Positions 27,131 through 35,613 of a stretch of 49,807 nt of DNA are shown piece after piece. The stretch lies in the NCBI GenBank assembly GCA_024696825.1, contig JAILGL010000015.1, positions 1-49,807 on the forward strand, given 5' to 3'. Source of the DNA: Lachnospiraceae bacterium. GTDB lineage: Bacteria; Bacillota; Clostridia; Lachnospirales; Lachnospiraceae. The notes beneath the pieces were generated by a model. It had not been told where the DNA came from. It saw only the letters and a program-made list of their open reading frames with translations, and made no database searches. A program made the translations under genes and the position numbers. Numbering within the stretch: the stretch's first letter is position 1; every line of letters starts with the position of its first letter.

Positions 27131-28675
27131 ATGACAACCGCACAAATTGGTATTATCATATCAATCCTTTTATACCTATGTATGATGCTTATCGTCGGTT
27201 TCTTAAGCTCCAGAAAAACCAAGGACGTAGGCGATTTCTTCTTAGGTGGTAGAAAACTTGGACCTTTTGTAACAGCCATGAGTGCTGAGGCTTCAGATAT
27301 GAGTTCATATCTTCTCATGGGAGTTCCGGGACTTGCTTATTTTTCAGGTATCGCTGATGCCGGATGGACAGCTATGGGACTTATAGTTGGAACCTATCTT
27401 AACTGGCTCTTTACAGCCAAAAGACTTCGTAACTATTCAGCAAGCATTGATGCCATAACAATTCCGGATTATTTAAAGAAAAGATATAAGGATAATAAGA
27501 ATATAATTCTCCTTATCGGAGCTGTATTTATTATCGTATTCTTCGTTCCTTATACAGCTTCAGGCTTCTCAGCCTGTGGTAAGCTTTTCGCTTCACTTTT
27601 CGGTGTTAATTATCAGCTTGCCATGATAGTATCCGCTATTATAATTATCGGATATACTACCACAGGAGGCTTCTTAGCCGCTTCTACTACTGACTTTATT
27701 CAGTCAATAGTTATGAGTATCGCACTTATTATCGTGCTTATATATGGTATTTCAAATGCAGGTGGTGTTGATTCAGTTATTGAAAATGCTAAGCATCTTC
27801 CAGGTTTCTTAGAGCTTAGTGCTACACATGATAATGTCAATAATGCAGCCGCACCTTATGGAATATTTAATAAGATAACAATGTTCTGTTGGGGACTTGG
27901 TTACTTCGGTATGCCTCATATCTTACTTAGATTCATGGCTATCGAAAAGCCTGAAAAGCTTAAGCTTTCCAGAAGAGTTGCTTCCGTATGGGTGCTTATC
28001 TCCCTTGGAGTAGCTACCTTCCTCGGTATAGTAGGTAGAGCTATGACAGAGGCTGGTGCTCTTGATTCTCTTATTGACGATCCTACAAGCGCTTCAAAGG
28101 CAGAAACACTTATAGTAGTATTAGCAGACCACATAAGTAAAAACGGATTTTTCTTTGCACTTATCGCCGGTGTAATAATCGCAGGTATCCTTGCTTCAAC
28201 CATGTCTACAGCTGATTCACAGCTTATAGCTGCTTCATCATCTGTTTCAGAGGATATCCTTCAGAATGTATTTAAGGTTAAGCTTACAGAAACAGGTTCT
28301 ATGCTTGTTGCAAGACTTACTCTTATCGGAGTTGCAATTGTAGGTGCCATCATTGCATGGAATCCTAACAGCTCAGTATTTAGTATCGTATCCTTTGCCT
28401 GGGCAGGCTTCGGTGCAGTATTTGGACCAGCTATTCTTCTCTCCCTCTACTGGAAGAGATCTAATAAATACGGCATTATCGCAGGAATGATAACAGGCGC
28501 TGCCACAGTATTCATCTGGAAATATGCAGTTCGTCCAATGGGCGGTCTCTGGGATTTATATGAGCTTGCTCCTGCATTCTTAGTAGCAATTATCTTTATC
28601 GTAGTTGTAAGTCTTCTTACACCTGCTCCTGAAAAGGAAATTGAAGAAGAATTCGATAAGGTTAAGACCATGTAA
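27131..28675 (+). CDS. Sodium:solute symporter, PutP-like
   Basis: The 514-residue protein has about 13 membrane segments of the SSF family. The closest pattern is the sodium/proline symporter: SRKTKDVGDFFLGGRKLGPFVTAMSA, EASDMSSYLLMGVPG near residues 55-70 (sodium site), and the late GILASTMSTADSQLIAASS block (about 355-375). It begins 16 bases after leuD with GGAGGT, with a terminator after it, so it is the last gene of the T-box operon. Control by leucine starvation suggests it may carry a branched-chain amino acid or precursor rather than proline; that is inference. Confidence 0.88.
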   Translation: MTTAQIGIIISILLYLCMMLIVGFLSSRKTKDVGDFFLGGRKLGPFVTAMSAEASDMSSYLLMGVPGLAYFSGIADAGWTAMGLIVGTYLNWLFTAKRLRNYSASIDAITIPDYLKKRYKDNKNIILLIGAVFIIVFFVPYTASGFSACGKLFASLFGVNYQLAMIVSAIIIIGYTTTGGFLAASTTDFIQSIVMSIALIIVLIYGISNAGGVDSVIENAKHLPGFLELSATHDNVNNAAAPYGIFNKITMFCWGLGYFGMPHILLRFMAIEKPEKLKLSRRVASVWVLISLGVATFLGIVGRAMTEAGALDSLIDDPTSASKAETLIVVLADHISKNGFFFALIAGVIIAGILASTMSTADSQLIAASSSVSEDILQNVFKVKLTETGSMLVARLTLIGVAIVGAIIAWNPNSSVFSIVSFAWAGFGAVFGPAILLSLYWKRSNKYGIIAGMITGAATVFIWKYAVRPMGGLWDLYELAPAFLVAIIFIVVVSLLTPAPEKEIEEEFDKVKTM

Positions 28676-28708
28676 TCACATGATTATCTGATAACGAATT
28701 AAATATAT

Positions 28709-28742
28709 AACTCAGTCGGCTAAAACCGGCTGAGTTTTTTTA
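28709..28742 (+). terminator. Terminator of the leu operon
   Basis: An 11-pair stem (28709-28719 with 28726-28736, one G-U pair) with a 6-base loop is followed by T-rich sequence. Confidence 0.9.
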
Positions 28743-28924
28743 ATAGAGATTATGGAAGTTTTTTCTTCGACAGAATTAATTGTTTCAAAATTGACATATT
28801 ATTATTATTTTTCTGTCTAATTATAGCTATATTATATCAAGCATGGCATTTATAAAAACATATTTTTAAATGCTACTACAAACTAACAAATGAAACCAAT
28901 TAACAATAATAGGAGGACAACTAA

Positions 28925-29908
28925 ATGAAACTTTTAAATAACACTATTAAGAAGCATATGGCTCTAGCCCTTGCATTTACACTCACTCTTGGCTTAGCAC
29001 CAACAAGCGCTTTAGCAAAGACTAATGCTTCAAGCAACAAGGCTTCTTTAAAGAATGCTAATGAAACCACTGTAACTACACCTTCTGCTGTAACTACAGA
29101 AAGTGCAATTCCAGAGGAAAGTAATGATCCTGCAGACAGCACAGAACCAGAGGAAAGCACAGTCCCAACAGGTAGTGCCCTTCCAGACGAAAGCACAGTT
29201 CCTTCAGGCAGCGCTCTTCCAGACGAAAGCACTGTTCCAACAGGTAGCTCAGTACCTTCTGAGACCACTGTTCCTACAAGCAGCGCAGTACCTTCTGAAA
29301 GCAGTACTCCTACAACTCCTACCTCTCTTGCAGTAGGAAAGAAGTTTACAGTTGGCAATTATAATTACAAGGTAGTTACTCAGTCTGAGACAGCTCCTAC
29401 AGTTAAGGTTTATAGCATTACCGCTAATGCCTGTGCCAAGAAAACTCTTAAGGTTTATAATACTATAACCTATAAGGGCTTTAAGTATACTATCACAGGT
29501 ATTAATCAAAATGCCTTTAAAAACAGTACTGCTTTAAAGAAAATCACCATTGGTGAAAATGTAACCTTTATAGGAAAACAGGCTTTTTATGGACTTGATA
29601 CCTTAAAAAAGGTATATCTTAATTCGAGCCTTACAACCATTAAGACAGGTGCTTTTAAGAATTGTACCGCTCTTAGATCTATAACACTTCCTGCTTCTCT
29701 TACAACCATTAATAAAAATGCTTTCTTTGGTTGTTCAAAGCTTAAGGCAGTATTTATAGATTCTACCAAGCTTACAACAGTAGGAAGTAAGGCCTTTAAA
29801 AAGAATAAGTCCGGACGTTATTTCGTAGTACCATCCGGCAAGAAATCCAAGTACTTAAAGCTTATTAAGGCTTCTAAGAGTACAAATTATTATTTCTATG
29901 TATATTAA
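28925..29908 (+). CDS. Secreted BspA-type leucine-rich-repeat protein with Ser/Thr/Pro linker
   Basis: The 327-residue protein has a signal peptide (residues 1-31, cleavage likely after SALA), then a low-complexity region (about 50-135) made of repeats of the form ESTVPTGSALPD, and a C-terminal domain (about 175-325) with LRR_5/BspA-type repeats: INQNAFKNSTALKKITIG, IGKQAFYGLDTLKKVYL, IKTGAFKNCTALRSITLP, INKNAFFGCSKLKAVFI. Such proteins sit outside the cell and bind host or matrix ligands. I see no cell-wall anchor, so it is either released or bound by the Ser/Thr region. GGAGGA precedes the start. A TTGACA lies at 28791-28796 but without a clear -10 box. Confidence 0.85.
   Translation: MKLLNNTIKKHMALALAFTLTLGLAPTSALAKTNASSNKASLKNANETTVTTPSAVTTESAIPEESNDPADSTEPEESTVPTGSALPDESTVPSGSALPDESTVPTGSSVPSETTVPTSSAVPSESSTPTTPTSLAVGKKFTVGNYNYKVVTQSETAPTVKVYSITANACAKKTLKVYNTITYKGFKYTITGINQNAFKNSTALKKITIGENVTFIGKQAFYGLDTLKKVYLNSSLTTIKTGAFKNCTALRSITLPASLTTINKNAFFGCSKLKAVFIDSTKLTTVGSKAFKKNKSGRYFVVPSGKKSKYLKLIKASKSTNYYFYVY
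29085..29330 (+). repeat. Degenerate Ser/Thr/Pro-coding repeat
   Basis: Units close to 30 bases (agcacagttcc-ttcaggcagcgctcttccagacga) recur six or more times and encode variants of ESTVPTGSALPD. They form the linker of the secreted leucine-rich-repeat protein and are a likely site of in-frame length change. Confidence 0.7.
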
Positions 29909-30013
29909 TTATGTATATTAATCACACCTATTAATATACCCATAACTTTTTTATTATTCCCTAAAACATAATCAGTTAGGGAAATAAATGCATTTTTCAT
30001 AGTACAAAATGAT

Positions 30014-30060
30014 ACCAAAAAGAAAAAGTCGTGAAGAACTCACGACTTTTTCTTTTTGGT
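30014..30060. terminator. Bidirectional terminator, perfect 21-bp inverted repeat
   Basis: Bases 30014-30034 are the exact reverse complement of 30040-30060, with a 5-base loop. The A-rich and T-rich outer parts of the arms give a U tail in both directions. It separates the convergent leucine-rich-repeat and GGDEF/EAL genes. Confidence 0.92.
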
Positions 30061-30064
30061 GTAT

Positions 30065-32044
30065 TTATTTATTAATCCTATTATATTTAGGATCTCTAAG
30101 TCTTATCTCAAACTCGTCATGCTCTAAAGGCTTATCATAGAGATATCCCTGAACATTGTAGCATTTCCAGCTTCTTAAGATTCTTGCCTGATCAACAGTT
30201 TCAACACCCTCACAGATAATATCTTTATTTAATTCCTTAATCATGTTAATAACATTTTTAAGAAGATTCTCATCTGATTTTTTACCACTTCCTATGCCGT
30301 CAACCAAAGATTTATCAATCTTTATAACATCTACACTTAAGTCTCTAAGAAGAGATAATGAAGAATATCCTGTTCCAAAATCGTCGATTGCAACGAAGAT
30401 ATCATTACTGCTCATCTCTGTTACAAAGTTTGATAAAGCTGTAAAATTCTCATATCCTGAGGACTCTGTAAGCTCGATTTCAATGAGTTCGTGAGGAATG
30501 TCATATTTATTAATTACCTTTAAAACATCCTTTGCAAAATCAGGATTTCTAAGATGAAGCTTGGAGAAATTAGAAGAAACTCTTACAACTCTAAGGCCTT
30601 CATCTATCCACTGTCTAAGGTCCTGACACACTCTGTCAAGCATATAAAAATCAAGCTCTGTAATGCTTCCATCACTTTCAAGTACCGGTATAAACATATA
30701 CGGTGGCACCAGGGTGTCATTCTTTCTCCATCTTACCAGGGCCTCAGCACCCTCTAAGGTCTCTGTACTAATATCTGTTTTTGGCTGGTAAAACGCCTCA
30801 AACTCCTTATTTATAATACCCTTTTTATACTGAGTAATGAGAATCTTTCTATCATAGGCTTCATCCAAAAGCTTTCTGTCAAACCATACCACATTCTCAG
30901 AAGAATTCTTCTTAGCATTATTAAGTGCAACATAGGCTGCATTCATAATACTGTCAAATGGGTCTGTATTAGATATCTTATAGACTCCGCATCGATTCTC
31001 TATCTTAATCTCCTGTACATCTACACCTGTATCGATTTTAAATGTAAGGGAATTAATCTTATCTATAACCGCCTTAGTGTTCTCATCTCGAACAATCATA
31101 AGGAAATTATCTCCACCTATTCTGGCTATTCTCTCATCATTTTTTAAGGTTTTCTTCATCTGATAGGCATACTCTCTAAGAGTAATATCACCAGCCACTG
31201 AAGTATATCTCTGATTAATAAGGGCTAAGCCCTTTATGTTCGTACATATACAGGAGTAACCGTCAAGCTTACCCCTTCTATGTCTCTTAGCCATATAACG
31301 CTGCATTTTCTCCACATTATAAATCTGTGTAAGAGAGTCATTATTAACCATATCAAGTGCTGTGTAAATACACATAATAAGACCAATACCAGAAATCAAA
31401 ACCATAAGTAATATGGTAAAGGATTCCAGCCTGTTGTATTTTAAAACTTCTTTGGAAAGATCACCTCGGGCATCCACAACATCCTTATCAATCAATTCTT
31501 TAATACTCATAAATCTATGAATTATAGTATCAATACTTGCACTTAATTCTGTTTTCATATAGAAATCAGCAGTTTCTCTGTCTCCATAATCATTAAAATC
31601 AAAGACATATTCCATATTGCTGAGATAGGTTCTCATGTCAGAAACCACATTATGATACTCCGATTCATATTGGGTTCCCACGGCACTATCTCCAAATTCT
31701 TTTTCTTCGGCTATTAATTCCTCTTCAATTACCTTGGCCCTTTCCTCTATCATAGCTGCTTCTTCTTTGTTTTCTATAACATCTATATATCTAAAAGCAA
31801 GAGCCTGATGTTCAAAGAACAGAGATGAAATCTCATTAACGTGATTTAAGTTTTCATAATCTCTATCTATTAATCTGTAATAATTTTTTTTCATTGAAGC
31901 GAGGTTATAGCTCAAAGAAGTTATTCCTACTACGCCTATAAGAAGTACAACTATCACAACCAGAATCAGCCTGACAGCAAGCATTACTCTACGGTCTTTA
32001 AGACTTCTTGTATGGCTTAAGGATATAATATTCTTCTTCCCCAT
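30065..32044 (-). CDS. Membrane GGDEF/EAL protein, probable c-di-GMP phosphodiesterase
   Basis: The 659-residue protein has a membrane helix at 21-45, an outer helical bundle (about 46-205), a second helix near 207-230, a GGDEF domain and an EAL domain. The GGDEF active site reads GGDNF instead of GGDEF, so cyclase activity is doubtful. The EAL domain looks intact: EALVRW, the Asn in VRVSSNFSKL, the Glu of IELTESS, DDFGTGYSSL, the Lys of IKIDKS, ICEGVET and QGYLYDKPL. It therefore probably breaks down c-di-GMP. It lies 20 bases after the gene of an extracellular binding lipoprotein, which may deliver the signal to its outer bundle. Confidence 0.92.
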   Translation of the reverse strand: MGKKNIISLSHTRSLKDRRVMLAVRLILVVIVVLLIGVVGITSLSYNLASMKKNYYRLIDRDYENLNHVNEISSLFFEHQALAFRYIDVIENKEEAAMIEERAKVIEEELIAEEKEFGDSAVGTQYESEYHNVVSDMRTYLSNMEYVFDFNDYGDRETADFYMKTELSASIDTIIHRFMSIKELIDKDVVDARGDLSKEVLKYNRLESFTILLMVLISGIGLIMCIYTALDMVNNDSLTQIYNVEKMQRYMAKRHRRGKLDGYSCICTNIKGLALINQRYTSVAGDITLREYAYQMKKTLKNDERIARIGGDNFLMIVRDENTKAVIDKINSLTFKIDTGVDVQEIKIENRCGVYKISNTDPFDSIMNAAYVALNNAKKNSSENVVWFDRKLLDEAYDRKILITQYKKGIINKEFEAFYQPKTDISTETLEGAEALVRWRKNDTLVPPYMFIPVLESDGSITELDFYMLDRVCQDLRQWIDEGLRVVRVSSNFSKLHLRNPDFAKDVLKVINKYDIPHELIEIELTESSGYENFTALSNFVTEMSSNDIFVAIDDFGTGYSSLSLLRDLSVDVIKIDKSLVDGIGSGKKSDENLLKNVINMIKELNKDIICEGVETVDQARILRSWKCYNVQGYLYDKPLEHDEFEIRLRDPKYNRINK

Positions 32045-32064
32045 ACCTTCTACCTTGTCCTTTA

Positions 32065-33333
32065 TTATTGCGGGATAGTATTAATTTCCTTTACGGTGGC
32101 ATCAAGTAATTTTTGCAAATCCTTATTACCACTGTTTTGTCCCTGCATAGTAATTCCAAGCTTTCCTGAAGCATCCCAAAATGGATCAGCTATAATCTGT
32201 GCTGTTGCATATTCAGACTGCTCCGAAAGAGCTTTTATCGTTAAGTCATTTTTAACCTCTTCTGACTTAGCAGCTTCTATGTCTGCAGGACATTCTCCTA
32301 CCGCCTTATATCTCTTAAGCTGGTATTCCCTGCTGTTTAAAAATTCAGCAAGCTTCATACTCCACTTAGGACTCTTTGTCCCCTTATTAATACCAATAAG
32401 CTTATATCCCATAAAGCTACTCATCTGAACACTATCTCCAGCTATGGTATATTCAGGCAACTTGGCAGCACCATAATCGTCTCCCCACGCCTCTTTTACA
32501 GTATTAGAATTCCACGGTCCATTAATTCCTGCTATAACCTCACCATCCTTAACTCCCTTAACAAATTTATCATCATTAAGAGACTTAAAGCCAGGGTTAC
32601 CGGCAATCTTAATCATGGCTTCACACACCTGAACACCAGTGTATTTACCATCTGTAGAATTCCAATCACATTCATTACTTTTATCGTCATCATCTATTCC
32701 AACTGAAAGGCCTGCGCCCTTAAAGAAGGAATAAATGTACCAACCACTACTATAATCCATTGAAAAATATTTATTATTCTCTTTAGCTATCTCTAATATT
32801 TTATCAAGACTTGTAATGTCATCTTCATTAAAATATTTCTTGTTATAATATAAAAAATAGCCATTACCAGCTGTATGAGGATATGCATAAACCTTATCAT
32901 CCTTTGTTATCATATATCCTGCAACTGTATCTTTTCCACCCACCGATTTATAAATGGCATCTGTATTCTCTGTGATTTCCAATAAAACTCCCGCATTATA
33001 CAAATCACTAAACTGATCATCAGCAAAACAGAATAAATCCGCCGCATGCTTCGGATCAGATAAAACCGCATCCTTACAGGTGCTCTCACTTTCAACGCTA
33101 ACTCTTGCTTCTATAATAACTTCATCCTTATGAAGCTCATTAAATTCATCTACTCCCTTTTTAAGTATGGGAACCATTTCCTCACAACCCCAAAGGGAAA
33201 GGGAAATTTTTTCAACCTTCTTTTTTCTAGTAAAACCACATCCGCTAAAAAGAGATGTTATTAAAGCCATAATCAAAAATACAAAAAAAGGGCGTAAATA
33301 TTTATTATATTTAAAATAAATATTTGCACTCAT
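32065..33333 (-). CDS. Extracellular solute-binding lipoprotein (family 1, MalE-like)
   Basis: The 422-residue protein has a lipoprotein signal with lipobox FSGC (Cys near residue 32) and the two-lobe pattern of sugar-binding proteins: SLWGCEEMVPILKKGVDEFNE, AADLFCFADDQFSDLYNAG, YAYPHTAGNGYFLYYNKKYF, GINGPWNSNT and a final helical part. Related proteins deliver maltose-type sugars to ABC permeases, but no permease gene is nearby. It is instead cotranscribed with a GGDEF/EAL membrane protein. AAGGAG precedes the start and a clear promoter lies upstream. Confidence 0.88.
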   Translation of the reverse strand: MSANIYFKYNKYLRPFFVFLIMALITSLFSGCGFTRKKKVEKISLSLWGCEEMVPILKKGVDEFNELHKDEVIIEARVSVESESTCKDAVLSDPKHAADLFCFADDQFSDLYNAGVLLEITENTDAIYKSVGGKDTVAGYMITKDDKVYAYPHTAGNGYFLYYNKKYFNEDDITSLDKILEIAKENNKYFSMDYSSGWYIYSFFKGAGLSVGIDDDDKSNECDWNSTDGKYTGVQVCEAMIKIAGNPGFKSLNDDKFVKGVKDGEVIAGINGPWNSNTVKEAWGDDYGAAKLPEYTIAGDSVQMSSFMGYKLIGINKGTKSPKWSMKLAEFLNSREYQLKRYKAVGECPADIEAAKSEEVKNDLTIKALSEQSEYATAQIIADPFWDASGKLGITMQGQNSGNKDLQKLLDATVKEINTIPQ

Positions 33334-33389
33334 AATATACCTTTCTCCTTAAAAAATATATATTCGCTCTTTCGTTTTAAGATATAATA

Positions 33390-33418
33390 ATTATACCTTA
33401 AATATGGTTTAAATGCAA
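33390..33418 (-). promoter_or_regulatory. Promoter of the binding protein-GGDEF/EAL operon
   Basis: On the minus strand TTGCAT (33418-33413) and TATAAT (33395-33390) have a 17-base spacer. Transcription would start near 33383, about 50 bases before the gene. Confidence 0.7.
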
Positions 33419-33518
33419 TAAAATTATGCTATTTTGGCCCACTTTTTCTCCCTAATTCTCCATATTTTTATAAATTTTTTTTAACAAAATTAATATACTT
33501 AAAATGTCCTTATAAATT

Positions 33519-34475
33519 TTACTTATCATTATTAGAAAATACATTGCAAAGCACCACTGCAGCAAGCATTAGAAGACATCCAACCGTTTCTCTTATACTC
33601 ATTTTCTGCCCAAGTATAATAAGGCCTGCAACCGCTGCCACCACTGATTCCATGCACATAATAAGGGATGCAAGGGTTGGATTAACATTTTTCTGTCCAA
33701 CTATCTGCAGGGTATAACCTATACCCCCTGATACGATTCCTGCGTAGCATAAAGGCTTCCACGCCATAAGCATGTGGCTTACGGTAGGATTTTCAAATAC
33801 AAGGCAGAGCACAAGGGACAGAACTGCAGAAACAAGAAACTGTATACCTGACATTATTATTCCTTCGGCCCTATCAGAATAATGGTCTATTATCATTATG
33901 TGAATAGCGTAAACCACTGCACAAACAAGCTCTAACCCATCACCCTTAGAAAGACTTAATTCCCCATTTTTAACGCAGAGAAAATAGAGCCCTACAACAG
34001 ACAAAGCCACACTTATCCAAACTATTATGGATGGCTTCTTTTTTAGGAAAATACTTATAACAGGCACAACCACCACATAGAGAGAGGTTATAAAACCAGC
34101 CTTTCCTGCGGTTGTATATTTAATTCCCACCTGTTGAAAATTCGTAGCAATACATAAAAATACACCGCATAAAAGTCCTGCAATAACAGTATCCCTGTTA
34201 ATCCTTTTAATCAAATCTTTTCTATAAACTATTAAACATACGGGCACGAGAAACATAGCTGCAAGAAAGAACCTTACAGATGAAAATGTAAATGGCCCGA
34301 TATACTCCATGCCCTTACTTTGCGCCACAAATCCCATACCCCATACAGTAGCTGTAAGAAAGAGTATGAAGGGATTTAAGAGGCTGCCGGGTTTGGTTTT
34401 GGTATTAGTTTTGGTATTAGTTTTGGTATTAGTTCTTATGTCATTATTATTATTATTATTATTATTATTAGTCAT
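33519..34475 (-). CDS. DMT-family (EamA) transporter with Asn and Asn-Thr-Lys repeats at the N-terminus
   Basis: The 318-residue protein has ten membrane segments in two EamA repeats (about 32-165 and 178-312), with typical features FLTATVWGMGFVAQSKG, FQQVGIKYTTAGKAGFITSLYVVVVP and ASLIMCMESVVAAVAGLIILGQ. This family exports amino acids, bases or other small metabolites; the substrate cannot be told. The first 28 residues are low complexity: nine Asn in a row, then three NTKT units. These come from DNA microsatellites described separately. AAGGAT lies upstream at a wide spacing. Confidence 0.88.
   Translation of the reverse strand: MTNNNNNNNNNDIRTNTKTNTKTNTKTKPGSLLNPFILFLTATVWGMGFVAQSKGMEYIGPFTFSSVRFFLAAMFLVPVCLIVYRKDLIKRINRDTVIAGLLCGVFLCIATNFQQVGIKYTTAGKAGFITSLYVVVVPVISIFLKKKPSIIVWISVALSVVGLYFLCVKNGELSLSKGDGLELVCAVVYAIHIMIIDHYSDRAEGIIMSGIQFLVSAVLSLVLCLVFENPTVSHMLMAWKPLCYAGIVSGGIGYTLQIVGQKNVNPTLASLIMCMESVVAAVAGLIILGQKMSIRETVGCLLMLAAVVLCNVFSNNDK
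34397..34469 (-). repeat. In-frame microsatellites at the 5' end of the DMT gene
   Basis: Three copies of a 12-base unit (ttttggtattag) run from 34397 to 34432, and nine copies of att run from 34443 to 34469. Both units are multiples of three, so slippage would change the length of the N-terminal tail (NTKT and poly-Asn) without breaking the frame. Confidence 0.95.
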
Positions 34476-34634
34476 ACTTAAATTAATCCTTGTTTTATGT
34501 TAAGTCATCTCACCCTTATAAGTCCTGATAATTATATGCCATTAGGAAAAAATAATCTACCAAATAATTACAACAAAAAATATTTAATAGTTTTTAATTG
34601 GTAAAAACATTATTTAACACTCCCTTAACATTTC

Positions 34635-34663
34635 TTGTATTTTATCCTAATAAATGCTATAAT
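34635..34663 (+). promoter_or_regulatory. Promoter of the amino-acid ABC transporter operon
   Basis: TTGTAT at 34635-34640 and TATAAT at 34658-34663 have a 17-base spacer. Transcription would start near 34670, just before the AGGAGG at 34687. Confidence 0.75.
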
Positions 34664-34697
34664 ACTTGCGTTTTAAGAAAATAACAGGAGGTTTCAT

Positions 34698-35585
34698 ATG
34701 TTTAACACAAAAAAAATTGTATCAGCTTTAGTAGTTTCCATGCTTAGCATTTCCTTACTTTCAGGTTGCGGCAAAGGAAATACCGGTAATAAAAAATCAA
34801 CAAAGTCTGCTAATACCCCTGCAGTAAAGGTTATAGATGTAGACCTTACCAGTGAAGAATATGCATTTGGTGTTGATAAGGACGACGCAGATTTACTTGC
34901 ATCTGTAAATGATTATATAGCAGAGATTATGAAGGACGGAACCTTCGATAAGATTTGTAACAACTACTTTGGTGACGGAACACCTGCCGAGGTTACCTCA
35001 TCAAAGCTTGACGACTCAAAGGATCAGCTTGTAGTCGCTACTAACGCTGCATTTGAGCCATTTGAATATACAAAGGGTGACAAATACTTAGGAATCGATA
35101 TGGAAATTGCAGCAGGTCTTGCTAAAAAGCTTGGTAAAGAGCTTGTAATCCAGAACATGGACTTCGACGCTGTATGTCTTTCAGTAGGTCAGCATAAATG
35201 CGATATCGCCATGGCTGGTCTTACCATTAAGAAGTCCCGTGAAAAATATGTTACCTTCTCAGATGCATATTACAATGCTTCTCAGAGACTTATCGTAAAG
35301 GGTGACAACACTGAATTCGACGATTTAAAGGATAAGGATGCTATCGCTAAGAAGTTACAGAGCTTAAAGTCAACTGTAAAAATCGGTGTTCAGAACGGAA
35401 CTACCGGAAAGCTTTACTGTGAAGGTGATGACGAGGCAGGCTTTGAGAAGCTTCCAATCACAACTGTTGGATATAAGAACGGTTCCCTTGCAGTTCAGGA
35501 TATGATTAATGGAAATACAGATTATGTAATTATCGATTCTGCACCAGCAAAATGTATCGCAGATGCCATCAATAAAATTCAGTAA
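34698..35585 (+). CDS. Amino-acid ABC transporter binding lipoprotein, apparently circularly permuted
   Basis: The 295-residue protein has a lipoprotein signal (lipobox LSGC, Cys24) and a family 3 binding domain: QLVVATNAAFEPFEY (about 110-124), GIDMEIAAGLAKKLGKEL, CDIAMAGLTIKKSREKYVTFSDAYYNASQ and DYVIIDSAPAKCIADAI. In ordinary members the order ends with a segment of the form LTSEEYAFGV....DGTFDKICNNYFG. Here that segment lies at residues 50-92, before the usual start, and the protein ends right after PAKCIADAINKIQ. All parts are present but in rotated order. It is the first gene of the operon with permease and ATPase, so it should be functional. The substrate is probably a polar amino acid. 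Confidence 0.92.
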   Translation: MFNTKKIVSALVVSMLSISLLSGCGKGNTGNKKSTKSANTPAVKVIDVDLTSEEYAFGVDKDDADLLASVNDYIAEIMKDGTFDKICNNYFGDGTPAEVTSSKLDDSKDQLVVATNAAFEPFEYTKGDKYLGIDMEIAAGLAKKLGKELVIQNMDFDAVCLSVGQHKCDIAMAGLTIKKSREKYVTFSDAYYNASQRLIVKGDNTEFDDLKDKDAIAKKLQSLKSTVKIGVQNGTTGKLYCEGDDEAGFEKLPITTVGYKNGSLAVQDMINGNTDYVIIDSAPAKCIADAINKIQ

Positions 35586-35613
35586 AAAACATTAATCATA
35601 AGGATATTTAAAA

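Noticed and set aside
30014-30060. Perfect 21-bp inverted repeat as an insertion-sequence end
   Set aside because: The arms are 5 bases apart, A/T-tailed on both sides and lie between convergent genes, so a two-way terminator explains them.
30065-32044. Diguanylate cyclase activity of the GGDEF/EAL protein
   Set aside because: The cyclase signature reads GGDNF, while all main phosphodiesterase residues are present.
34443-34469. On/off phase variation of the DMT transporter gene
   Set aside because: Both repeat units are multiples of three, so slippage would not break the frame; only tail length would change.
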